A stretch of 64,000 bases of DNA from Ramlibacter monticola (GTDB taxonomy: Bacteria > Pseudomonadota > Gammaproteobacteria > Burkholderiales > Burkholderiaceae_C). This document shows positions 56,898 to 64,000 of this stretch, one piece after another (position 1 is the first letter of the stretch; every line of letters begins with the position of its first letter). The position numbers and the translations under genes were made by a program. A model generated the notes under the pieces. The model saw nothing but the letters and a program-made list of their open reading frames with translations, had not been told where the DNA came from and made no database searches. The DNA lies in contig NZ_JAEQNE010000002.1 in the NCBI RefSeq assembly GCF_016722785.1, positions 62,001-126,000 of the forward strand. Reading direction: 5' to 3'.

Positions 56898-57896
56898 TCA
56901 TCTTGCCAACGATGTGCGAGCAGGGTCAGACAGGTCAAGAAAGGCTCCAAAGCCGCGGATTCGCGCCTTGATTCCATTCAGCATGACCGGGTCCGCTGCC
57001 TCCCAGGGCGCGTTCGACGTCGCTGCGGCCTCGCTGTACCACAACGGATCAAACAAGGCTCCGCATCGGCCGTCGAAGAGTAACTGGACCATGACTTGTC
57101 GATGCTGCTCGGCAGACAGCTCTAAAGTCGAGCGCAGGTAGAACGGAGCCATTTGCAGGCAAGCGGCACTTTCTAGGAATAAGTTTGGCAAGGGCGCTAC
57201 CAGCCGGCCGTCATGTCGCAGTCGCGTGAGGACTCGTTCGAACATGTTCATGACAACGATCTTCAAAATGCCACTGCGGTCCAGCAGCACGGCATCCAGC
57301 TGCATCTGCCAGTACGTCCATTTGGTGAGATCCCATATCGCCCTGCCGACGCGGCGGGCGCATGCAAGCAGGAGCAGACAGGCAAGGTGCACGAGAGCTG
57401 CGCCAGTCGAGTGGGAGAGAAGCGCTTTAGCTTCACTTGAAGTCAAACGCAGCCTCGGTCGATGGTGAGGTCCTTCCAGGATTGCAGCGAGTTCCTGAGG
57501 GTGGCTAGTGGGAAAGCGGTACTTTTGAGGGCTCTGGCGGCAATCAAGGAGCAGCAGAAGAGGATGGAAATAGGCCGAAAAACTGCCAGGTACGATGAGT
57601 TCAACCCGCAGTAGCTGGTCAAGGCTGGGGTGGGTCCTTCCGCACTGATACTGAGACCATTTACCGGTGTGCTGCCGTTTGCCTGACTCATCGCGGTAAT
57701 GGCACTCGGGATCGAGCCAGCGCTGAAGTTGGGTGATCCCGTGCGCTTCGGTCGCGGCAAACAGGAAGGCAAGCCAGCTGGCAGTTCTCGCCGCATCTTC
57801 CGGGTGGCATCCCTTGGCGGCGCGCACGCTATCCCACTGTCCGGCATTGCTCAACAGCGAACGGACGCACTGGTGCATTTCCTCAAAACGGGGCAT
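56898..57896 (-). CDS. Hypothetical protein of the mobile element
   Basis: 332 residues from the ATG at 57896 (MPRFEEMHQCVRSLLSNAG); the frame stays open to 58067 but would then lie antisense to the next gene. Features: helical, Trp/Leu-rich, e.g. ASWLAFLFAATEAHGITQLQRWLDPECHYRDESGKRQ, GSFSAYFHPLLLLLDCRQSPQKYRFPTSH, ALVHLACLLLLACARRVGRAIWDLTKWTYWQMQLDAV. No recognised domain. Codon usage is less GC-biased than in the host genes, like the rest of the element. It points outward toward the candidate end. Confidence 0.6.
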   Translation of the reverse strand: MPRFEEMHQCVRSLLSNAGQWDSVRAAKGCHPEDAARTASWLAFLFAATEAHGITQLQRWLDPECHYRDESGKRQHTGKWSQYQCGRTHPSLDQLLRVELIVPGSFSAYFHPLLLLLDCRQSPQKYRFPTSHPQELAAILEGPHHRPRLRLTSSEAKALLSHSTGAALVHLACLLLLACARRVGRAIWDLTKWTYWQMQLDAVLLDRSGILKIVVMNMFERVLTRLRHDGRLVAPLPNLFLESAACLQMAPFYLRSTLELSAEQHRQVMVQLLFDGRCGALFDPLWYSEAAATSNAPWEAADPVMLNGIKARIRGFGAFLDLSDPARTSLAR

Positions 57897-57993
57897 GGAC
57901 GCTTGGCCAGTGAGTAGCACAGTTCCGCTGATGCTACTCAGTTGCGAGTCGCCCTGACCAGACTCATGATGTCCCGAACTAGGCGTAACCAGC

Positions 57994-58260
57994 ATGAACG
58001 GAGAAGCCCTCGAAGCGCAGCTCTTTGCCATCCATGGCCCAGTGATGGGCGGGGAAGCATTGCGCAAGGCGCTGGCGTACCCCTCTCAGGAGGCGTTCCG
58101 CATGGCCGTTGCTCGAGGAAAGTGCCCGGTGGCGGTATTCAGCATCCCTTACCGCCGTGGTCGATTTGCACTGGTGGAAGATGTGGCGGCCTGGCTACGG
58201 AGCCAAGTACACGGCGCACAACCATCTCAGCAGCATAGCTCCTCTGGAGGAACCCAATGA
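57994..58260 (+). CDS. Small AlpA/excisionase-like DNA-binding protein
   Basis: 88 residues. MGGEALRKALAYPSQEAFRMAVARGKCPVAVFSIPYRRGRFALVEDVAAWL follows the logic of MerR/AlpA-type DNA-binding proteins: choose a helix, a short turn (YPSQEAFRMAV), then a wing ending in a tryptophan. The last 15 residues are Gln/Ser-rich. Likely the local repressor or activator of the transposase operon, by position. It ends at a strong terminator, so the operon is transcribed separately. Confidence 0.62.
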   Translation: MNGEALEAQLFAIHGPVMGGEALRKALAYPSQEAFRMAVARGKCPVAVFSIPYRRGRFALVEDVAAWLRSQVHGAQPSQQHSSSGGTQ

Positions 58261-58274
58261 TCTAGCCAACAAAA

Positions 58275-58300
58275 AGGCCTCGCGCGCCAACGCGAGGCCT
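58275..58300 (+). terminator. Intrinsic terminator
   Basis: AGGCCTCGCG and CGCGAGGCCT form a perfect ten-base stem with a six-base loop. A short T-containing tail (CTCTC) follows; on the opposite strand it is followed by TTTTT. Confidence 0.8.
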
Positions 58301-58305
58301 CTCTG

Positions 58306-58352
58306 CCCTGAATCCTCAGTACCCTGATTCCTCAGGCATGCAAACGTGCATG
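58306..58352. repeat. Tandem 16-base repeat and adjacent palindrome
   Basis: CCCTGAATCCTCAGTA is followed directly by CCCTGATTCCTCAG (period 16). Next to it, CATGCA-AACG-TGCATG forms a perfect dyad (58337-58352). They lie between the terminator of the regulator gene and the transposase operon, where an operator is expected. Confidence 0.45.
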
Positions 58353-58484
58353 GCAGCAGTCACTGTCCGTGCATTATCCAGCCCCCCTCGGACGGCCGTC
58401 AAGGGCCCGCCCGCATGCCTGCCGCTCGCGTTCTTGACCTAGCGCGGGAGCTCTTCTGATCCAGAACGTCCGTGGAGGTCATCC

Positions 58485-58580
58485 ATGGAAAACGACTCGC
58501 CTGCAAGCGCGAAGCGAGGTCACAGCTTCGCGACTCCCGTACACAAGCACCGCAAGGAGCCCGCGCCATGTGGGAGCTGA
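58485..58580 (+). CDS. Possible leader ORF before the transposase operon
   Basis: 31 codons from an ATG with a very good ribosome-binding site (GGAGGTCATCC before it), reading MENDSPASAKRGHSFATPVH and ending PAPCGS. Its stop overlaps the start of the next gene (ATG at 58568), so translation may be coupled. Product is small, basic, without motif. May control translation of the transposase genes. Confidence 0.4.
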   Translation: MENDSPASAKRGHSFATPVHKHRKEPAPCGS

Positions 58581-59215
58581 AGGACCACAAGTTCGGGGGG
58601 CTGCCGGGTGTTCACCCACGCGGAGAGGCACGCTTTATCGACCCCGTCGAAGTCCAGTTTGTCTCCGTTCGCAATGAATTGCACGCCGAGAACTGGATGT
58701 TGCGCCGCTTCGATCCCGAAACGCTCCGATTGGAGGTGCCTCAATCGGCTCACACTGCCGTCATTGGTGGCACAGCCTACCAGGAACGCTTTTCTTTGAT
58801 CGTGGATCGGCGTGATGGCACGCGTTTCGCCGACGTCGTCGTTGCCCGCCCAATCTCGGACGTGCGACAGCATGCTCTGCGCGCAGTAGCCGCTGAACAT
58901 GGCTTGCAGGCTTGCGTGCGAAGCCGCGAGATGGTGCGAGCGAACGGAGTCCACATAGCCAATGTCTCGATGATGCGGCAGCGCATGACGCTCTATGCAA
59001 AGATCCCGTGCGAGATCGAGCAACAAGACGTCGTGCGTTCCTTGGTCCGCGAACCGATGACGCGCATCGAACTGATGGAGGTGCTGCGGAACAGCAAGGG
59101 CCTCCAATACGTGGAGCAGATGGATTGCCTGATCTTTCGAGCTTACCTCGCCAAGCTCATCGACTTTGACATCCAAGTGCCCTATGGCCCCAGAACCGTC
59201 CTCCAAGCGCTATAA
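58568..59215 (+). CDS. TnsA-position protein of a Tn7-like element (possible endonuclease)
   Basis: 215 residues from ATG at 58568, preceded by AAGGAG. It sits where tnsA sits in Tn7-like operons and overlaps the DDE transposase gene. It has a possible nuclease-like core (HAENWMLRRFD, FSLIVDRRDGTRFADVVVARP) and a C-terminal region (CEIEQQDVVRSLVREPMTRIELMEVLRNSKGLQYVEQMDCLIFRAYLAKLIDFDI) that looks like the winged helix of TnsA. The QxK catalytic motif of TnsA is not evident, so identity rests mostly on context; it may be a diverged or different accessory subunit. Confidence 0.5.
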   Translation: MWELKDHKFGGLPGVHPRGEARFIDPVEVQFVSVRNELHAENWMLRRFDPETLRLEVPQSAHTAVIGGTAYQERFSLIVDRRDGTRFADVVVARPISDVRQHALRAVAAEHGLQACVRSREMVRANGVHIANVSMMRQRMTLYAKIPCEIEQQDVVRSLVREPMTRIELMEVLRNSKGLQYVEQMDCLIFRAYLAKLIDFDIQVPYGPRTVLQAL

Positions 59216-61274
59216 GGCTGATCGCCGCTGCTGGCCTCCAGCGCTTTTTGTACTGGAGGATTGGCCTGCCCCGGATATGGCGCGTATGGGGCCGTCCGAC
59301 CGCAAGCGGTACGAACGGCTGCGTGCCGCGTTCGAGGCATACGCAGCCTGGCAGCCACTGCAGGAGTGCCTCAAGAAGGCGGGGGTGAGCTACGCCCGTT
59401 TCCATCAACTTCTTGGGCGCTGCCTGGCAATGCATCGTGACGGAAGGATCCAGGGATTCCGGGCACTTAAGCGAGGTGCACACTTGCGCCCCAAGCGCCG
59501 GCAGGCTGGTGTCACAGCCGCGAAAGACCCTCGAGGGGGATTCTCTGGAGCCTTCGGCCAACTCCTCGAACTCCATTCCGCCATCAAAGAAGGCTTGGAG
59601 GCCTTCCTGCTCGCGAAGAAGCCTCATGGTCGGCGGCCGAACAGGGCAACCCGGCACGAGCTGAAAAAGGAGCTAGAAAGGCTTTGCCGCCTCGAGGGGC
59701 TCACCGAAAGGGAGTATCCCTTCAACACCGGAGATAAGGCCGGCTGCGCGGTATGGAAATGGAAGAATACAACGTTCCTTGAGGAACACGCCCTTGATTT
59801 CATCCGTGTCGAAAATGGAGAGTTGGCGGCCAACCTCTGGGAGTTCGGCGAAGGCGACGGGGAGGGCAAGCCCTTCTACGGTCCTATGGAAGCATGGGTA
59901 ATCGACGAATACACGGCGGACGCACGCGGCAAGAAGCGCATCAAGTCGGAGTCTCTCGGTTGGCTGCACGCCGAGGCCCAGCGATTCACTGGCATAGCCA
60001 TGTCAGATCTCAACTCGTCGGCCTCCCTAGGGGACAGGTTGATCTTTGACAGCGCCGTCACGGTGAGCGACTTGCTGGAACTCGTTTGCGACGCCATCTT
60101 TGGGAGTCAGCCTCCGATTGCTGATCTGCCAAATGAGCTGGAGCCTGGCGCAGCATTCCCGGTGGATGCCGAAGGACTGTCTCACTATTTGCGCTACAAG
60201 GTGCCCAAGGCCATCTATCTCGATCGCGCACTTGCGCATCTTGCCAACGAGTTCCAGTTCGCGCTGCACGCACTTCTTGGCGGGTTGGTGAAACTGGACT
60301 TCCCGTACCAGCCGCACTCCCGTGCCCAGATCGAGCAAAAGAACTCGGCACGCACCCACCTGCTGCACCAACTCATCGGAACTACCGGCACAGGACCGCA
60401 AGATCCTGTGCGCAAGGTTGCTGACGCGGTTCCCAAAGACTTGATAGACGCAGACGTCCTTGCGGGAGCGGTATCGGCGTTTTCCCGCAATCAGAACGTT
60501 CTGCCGTGCGAGGCCGTTGCCTATCTCACGCCATTGGAGTACTTGCGCCGGCGCGCACAGCGAGGGGACATTACGCTGGAAAGTCTGCCCGTTGATTGTC
60601 GTCACAGGTACTTCTTCTGCCTGCCCAGAAGGGTGACCATTCGCATGGACCTCACGAAAGGCAGAAGGCCGCACTTCATATTTGAGTATGCGGAGTACCG
60701 AAGCGCGGCACTGAACAGCCGTGTGGACCTCGACAGGCGCTTCATGTGGGTGCGTTACTGGGGGGCAGACCTTCGCACCGTCATGTTGTATTACCCGGAC
60801 GGCTCCCCCTTCGGAGAGGTGCATGCCGTCGGCCGATGGCAGAAGTTTCCCCACTCCATGTGGTTTCGCCTGCTCTTTGGGAAGCTCAAGAAACATAAGG
60901 CGTTAGGGCCGAGGGCTGAGGATCGGCCGCTTGAAGCCGTGTACCACTACTTGCGCGATGTAGCTACCCAGGACCGTCGGGCGGCCGCTCAGCTCGCGCG
61001 CGTGGAGCAGATGCTCATGGCTAGCGATGGAATAGAGTTCTTCGAAATTCGGCGAGACATTGAAGACCTTCGGGTTCAGGAGGCCCGGGTCGCCGAGGCA
61101 CTGAACCCGGTTGGGGATCGTACACCAGACGGGTCTGTCTCTAACGATGAGACCACTGCTGCAAGCGACCAACAGCCCGTGCCCGACGCACAGAACCTTG
61201 CCCGGCCTGAGCCAGGGGTCGCGACGCCCCCCCCAACTGCGCCTGGCGCAGTGTGGAAGCCCTTGCGACGCTGA
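59184..61274 (+). CDS. tnsB: TnsB/TniA-like DDE transposase
   Basis: 696 residues from ATG at 59184, overlapping the preceding gene by 32 bases. N-terminal DNA-binding helices (MGPSDRKRYERLRAAFEAYAAWQPLQECLKKAGVSYARFHQLLGRC), then the integrase core with a DDE triad: D241 in AWVIDEYTAD, D347 in AIYLDRALAHL and E384 in RAQIEQKNSART. After it come a beta-barrel region (VDLDRRFMWVRYWG, VMLYYPDGSPFGEV) and a Pro-rich tail that could contact TnsC. It is the strand-transfer enzyme of Tn7/Tn5053/Mu-type transposition. Confidence 0.88.
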   Translation: MAPEPSSKRYKADRRCWPPALFVLEDWPAPDMARMGPSDRKRYERLRAAFEAYAAWQPLQECLKKAGVSYARFHQLLGRCLAMHRDGRIQGFRALKRGAHLRPKRRQAGVTAAKDPRGGFSGAFGQLLELHSAIKEGLEAFLLAKKPHGRRPNRATRHELKKELERLCRLEGLTEREYPFNTGDKAGCAVWKWKNTTFLEEHALDFIRVENGELAANLWEFGEGDGEGKPFYGPMEAWVIDEYTADARGKKRIKSESLGWLHAEAQRFTGIAMSDLNSSASLGDRLIFDSAVTVSDLLELVCDAIFGSQPPIADLPNELEPGAAFPVDAEGLSHYLRYKVPKAIYLDRALAHLANEFQFALHALLGGLVKLDFPYQPHSRAQIEQKNSARTHLLHQLIGTTGTGPQDPVRKVADAVPKDLIDADVLAGAVSAFSRNQNVLPCEAVAYLTPLEYLRRRAQRGDITLESLPVDCRHRYFFCLPRRVTIRMDLTKGRRPHFIFEYAEYRSAALNSRVDLDRRFMWVRYWGADLRTVMLYYPDGSPFGEVHAVGRWQKFPHSMWFRLLFGKLKKHKALGPRAEDRPLEAVYHYLRDVATQDRRAAAQLARVEQMLMASDGIEFFEIRRDIEDLRVQEARVAEALNPVGDRTPDGSVSNDETTAASDQQPVPDAQNLARPEPGVATPPPTAPGAVWKPLRR

Positions 61275-61289
61275 CCAAGGAGTTTGCAA

Positions 61290-62366
61290 ATGCCTTTCCC
61301 CCCTGAAATGCAGCCGAAGGAGATTTCCTTCCCACCCTTGCCACTGACAATTAGGGAGATCGCGGAAAACGACAAACGACGCGCGATTCTCGCTCCCGTG
61401 GCAGTGTGCACGCCGGAGATCATGCGATTGGCAAAGGCAATACGTGACTGGATTGCGACGGATCTTCCGGGGGCCGCGGTGTACGGAAAGATGCGCAATG
61501 GCAAGACATGGGGCGTCGAGTACGCAGTGGCCATGCTTCCGCACCTGCTCGATATGCCATTGGGTATCGTTCGCTGGGAGATGGACACTGAGCACGAACG
61601 CACTCCAAGCCGACGGGAATTCATCCAGGACCGTCTTGTGCAAGCAGGCTGCTATGCGATCTCTCACAGGGATATCGCACAACTCAAGCGGCGTCTGTAC
61701 GACCATCTCGAGGGTATTGCAATGAAGGCGGGAACACATCGCCTCCTGCTGGTCATGGATGAAGCCCAGGTACTGAATCTCACCCACTACTTGGTACTCA
61801 AAGGCATCTGCATCCAACTTGTTAAGCGAAAGCTGATGCCGTTCGTGTTGCTTGTCGGCCATCCGGAACTCTCGGATGTGAGCACTGGGTTCGTGGAGAC
61901 CAGCGCGGTGCACCTTCTGGCTCGATTCTTCTGTCGCGAGCATTGGTTCCGCGGTGTGGCCAAAGAAGATTTTTCCACAGTGCTGCCCGGATTCGACGAA
62001 CCTGATCAGGATGATGGGACATGCTCGGTGCAGCGCGAGTTTCCCACGGCCTGGAATGCGGGTTTTCGCGTAGCTGGACTTGCGAGTTCGTACATCAAAG
62101 CCATCGAAGCGATCGAGTCAAAGCAGCAAGTAAAAGGGGGCTTACGTTTACCTATGGAGTACATGCGGATCTCGCTCGCGGTGTTGCTTCAGCAGTGTCA
62201 AGAATCCGGCAAGGATCCTGGAAAACTGGAGGCCTCGGATGTCTTGGAGGCTATCCACAGTTCAGGGTTCTTCAAAGTACTGATGTACTACACCAAAGCG
62301 GAAGAGCATGAAAGCGATCTGGACAAGAACTGGTTCAAGCATTCGACGCCGAAGAGAAAATCTTGA
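61290..62366 (+). CDS. tnsC: TnsC/TniB-like AAA+ ATPase
   Basis: 358 residues from ATG at 61290, with AAGGAG seven bases before. Walker A GKMRNGKT at 66-73, Walker B LLLVMDEAQ (D157, E158), then VLLVGHPELSD as sensor strand. It assembles on target DNA and passes target choice from TniQ/TnsD to the transposase. Sixteen bases follow tnsB; its end overlaps the TniQ-like reading frame. ATP-binding glycine pattern is slightly unusual in having a lysine at the second position. Confidence 0.87.
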   Translation: MPFPPEMQPKEISFPPLPLTIREIAENDKRRAILAPVAVCTPEIMRLAKAIRDWIATDLPGAAVYGKMRNGKTWGVEYAVAMLPHLLDMPLGIVRWEMDTEHERTPSRREFIQDRLVQAGCYAISHRDIAQLKRRLYDHLEGIAMKAGTHRLLLVMDEAQVLNLTHYLVLKGICIQLVKRKLMPFVLLVGHPELSDVSTGFVETSAVHLLARFFCREHWFRGVAKEDFSTVLPGFDEPDQDDGTCSVQREFPTAWNAGFRVAGLASSYIKAIEAIESKQQVKGGLRLPMEYMRISLAVLLQQCQESGKDPGKLEASDVLEAIHSSGFFKVLMYYTKAEEHESDLDKNWFKHSTPKRKS

Positions 62367-62380
62367 ATAGGCCGATCTCC

Positions 62381-63826
62381 ATGGCGCGAAGTGCGCCAGA
62401 CACAGTAGCTCCTGTACCTGATGCGAGCCTGCATCTTCCCTCGACGGCCTCAATTTACATGGCGTGGTGCACCTATATCACGCGCACCGGTACGTCATTA
62501 GCGGAAGTCATGGCAAAGATTCCGGGTAAGACGGAGAAGATGCAGTTTCACTCGAGCCCCGTCTGGAGTAGCTACAGGCTGGGAACCCACAGGCTTGTGT
62601 TGGAGCGATTTGTCACTGCAGAACTCGGGCTTGATCCCGGGCGGGGACAGGTCTTGTTTGGACGCAGCATCATGGACATTCGCGGCCTCGCAGTCCTGGA
62701 CAGGGATCTTCGCTCTTGCGCAGCTTGCCTGAGGCAAGGTTTTCACAGCATTGTGTACCAGCACCCGGCAGTAACTACGTGTCCGGTACATCACAGCCTA
62801 TTGAACAGCCGCTGCTTCATGTGCGAATTCCGCCAGCGCGTGACCTTCGTGGACATGACGGCCGATCCATTCGCGTGCCCCGAGTGCGGCTACTTGTACC
62901 TTGACCCGACGGCCGCGTCGCAAGACAGTGCGCTGCTCAATGCGCGAACCGAAGAAATTCATCGGGCACTCCAAGTGGAGGAGAGACCTCGCGACTATGG
63001 GCTCTTTGGCGGACGCTTGAGTCATTCCTCGAGCGGAGTTGTAGTGCTGCCCGAGGAAATGGCGACCGCCGCGCGGGTTGCCAGCAGATGCGCGGCATTC
63101 CCCAACGAGGGTTCGAAAGCCGGATTTCCGCGATTTCGGGCGCTGTGTTTCGGCGTACCGTCAGAGGGCAGCGACCCCTATGGCGAGGCGCGAAAAAGGG
63201 CACGCGAGAATGTTACGAAGGAGGTCATTGGCTGGGTTCGGCGACAGTTTCCGTCACATGCGCAAGCTGCAGCGCGGGTACTGCCTCTGATCGGGAGGGA
63301 ACCGGGTGGCCTGCGCCTGAACGTCCGCATGCCTATGTTGACTGCAGCCATTTGCACCATGCTTGTCAACTACCGGCTGCAGGCGCCGTTCTATCACCTC
63401 GTGGTAGAGGAATCCGGCCGTGAGTGGACGAGGCTGGTGCCATTTGATCCCATTTCTCATTCCGAAGAGCCGCTCACGGCCGGCGCGGCGGGATGCGTGA
63501 TGCTGCTGGAAATGCTCGGATGCCTAGCTTTCTGCATAGCCAGACTGGCTCGCCTGAAATACACAAGGGAGGTTGCCTGGCCGTTGAGCAGCGCCGAGTG
63601 CACCTACTTCGTGGCAGCTTGTGGGCGTATGGGACACGACCGGTCACTGTTGCGCGTTCGCACGCGAGCCGACGAAGTATCGGTCATTCGGCTTGCGTGG
63701 CGATACGCAAACCGATGGCTCGATGGAGATTCAGGTGCCGTGACTGTAGGCAATCTTCTTCTGCCTCCATACGTGGGTCATATCAATATCAAACAGATCC
63801 AGCGCCTTGGTCGGTGCGTCGTCTAA
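62381..63826 (+). CDS. tniQ: TniQ/TnsD-like target-selection protein
   Basis: 481 residues from ATG at 62381; a TTG at 62363 overlapping the tnsC stop is the alternative. The TniQ zinc region reads RSCAACLRQGFHSIVYQHPAVTTCPVHHSLLNSRCFMC and FACPECGYLYL: paired cysteines, the H-x-P-x-x-x-T-C-P-x-H signature and a second knuckle. The C-terminal 280 residues are divergent and longer than in plain TniQ, closer to TnsD size, so it may bind a specific chromosomal site. Confidence 0.8.
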   Translation: MARSAPDTVAPVPDASLHLPSTASIYMAWCTYITRTGTSLAEVMAKIPGKTEKMQFHSSPVWSSYRLGTHRLVLERFVTAELGLDPGRGQVLFGRSIMDIRGLAVLDRDLRSCAACLRQGFHSIVYQHPAVTTCPVHHSLLNSRCFMCEFRQRVTFVDMTADPFACPECGYLYLDPTAASQDSALLNARTEEIHRALQVEERPRDYGLFGGRLSHSSSGVVVLPEEMATAARVASRCAAFPNEGSKAGFPRFRALCFGVPSEGSDPYGEARKRARENVTKEVIGWVRRQFPSHAQAAARVLPLIGREPGGLRLNVRMPMLTAAICTMLVNYRLQAPFYHLVVEESGREWTRLVPFDPISHSEEPLTAGAAGCVMLLEMLGCLAFCIARLARLKYTREVAWPLSSAECTYFVAACGRMGHDRSLLRVRTRADEVSVIRLAWRYANRWLDGDSGAVTVGNLLLPPYVGHINIKQIQRLGRCVV

Positions 63827-64000
63827 CCAGAGGTTTTCGACAATCTTGGCCCGGGGCGGATTTGATGTCGCGTGTCGCGCTCAACTCAATGCTCAGTGCT
63901 CGTGTGATCGACGTCTGCGCCTCGGGAACGCCGATATACACTCCCGTTGCAAGATCGCGCTCTGACGAGTTCTGAAAGATGCGCAAGCATTGACTTGCCC
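63789..64000 (-). CDS. C-terminal part of an unknown protein (runs off the window)
   Basis: The minus strand is open from the right edge to a stop near 63789, overlapping the TniQ end. It reads CLRIFQNSSERDLATGVYIG, then VPEAQTSITRALSIELSATRD and IKSAPGQDCRKPLV. This looks coding, not antisense noise, through at least 63850. Probably an element cargo gene convergent with the operon. No function recognised. Confidence 0.35.
   Translation of the reverse strand, partial: ASQCLRIFQNSSERDLATGVYIGVPEAQTSITRALSIELSATRDIKSAPGQDCRKPLVRRRTDQGAGSV

Noticed and set aside
57897..58067. Longer start for the hypothetical gene of the transposon
   Set aside because: The extra residues are antisense to the small DNA-binding protein gene and look non-coding.
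58306..58335. CRISPR-like direct repeats
   Set aside because: Only two 16-base units without spacers; no cas gene in the window.

Overview
This is a high-GC chromosomal segment from a betaproteobacterium, most likely Burkholderiales and plausibly Comamonadaceae. The basis is overall GC and codon style plus a recognisable gene set: MnmH, a TadA fusion, class I PhaC, an FNR-type regulator, a NirK-cytochrome c fusion and small proteins typical of the order. No tRNA, rRNA or CRISPR array was seen.

Layout. (1) 1-14.3 kb is an accessory, scarred region. It holds two paralogous modules, each a small protein overlapping a LuxR-type autoinducer-binding regulator (1-732 and 10430-11447). The second module leads directly into an AlkB-like membrane hydroxylase gene. 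Between them lie an AlpA-type regulator with a small membrane protein (integrative element remnant), a TacA/TacT-type toxin-antitoxin pair, broken IS21 and IS1634-like pieces, a 1358-residue CheB-CheR-PAS-kinase-receiver protein, an SDR pseudogene and a small gene under a consensus LexA box. mnmH and an IS66 scar close the region. (2) 14.3-18.7 kb holds ordinary genes: outer-membrane MetA-like protein, PaiB-like flavoprotein, a TadA fused to a degenerate alpha/beta-hydrolase, and an S66 carboxypeptidase. (3) 18.9-47 kb is a coherent low-oxygen/dormancy block. It contains a universal stress protein, FNR, PRPP synthetase-like and BON proteins, flavodoxin-like protein, HPF, nitroreductase, phosphoribosyltransferase, alcohol dehydrogenase, PHA synthase, DksA-like protein, a sigma-54 regulator with its aldehyde dehydrogenase, NirK, a rubrerythrin-acyl-CoA-ligase fusion, two response regulators, a nine-heme cytochrome with membrane cytochrome b and small cytochrome c, and a haem-c sensor kinase with an NtrC-type partner. 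FNR-like dyads (TTGAY-N4-MTCAA type) recur in the intergenic gaps, so the fnr gene in the block probably controls many neighbours. (4) 47.2-56.6 kb is mixed: solute-binding protein, chemoreceptor, a patatin type Vd autotransporter, an RlmN-like methylase, a Met/His-rich periplasmic protein, a DUF2938-like membrane protein and a frameshifted hydrolase. (5) 56.7 kb to the right edge is a Tn7/Tn5053-like transposon: a candidate end, an unknown gene facing the end, a small DNA-binding protein, then a compact overlapping operon of leader ORF, TnsA-position protein, TnsB-like DDE transposase, TnsC-like ATPase and TniQ-like targeting protein. The cargo presumably lies beyond the window.

The strongest candidates for something poorly described are the Tn7-like element, the duplicated small-protein/LuxR module with its hydroxylase, and the haem-sensing control of the nine-heme cytochrome operon. 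All functions are inferred by reading the sequence; no database search was run.
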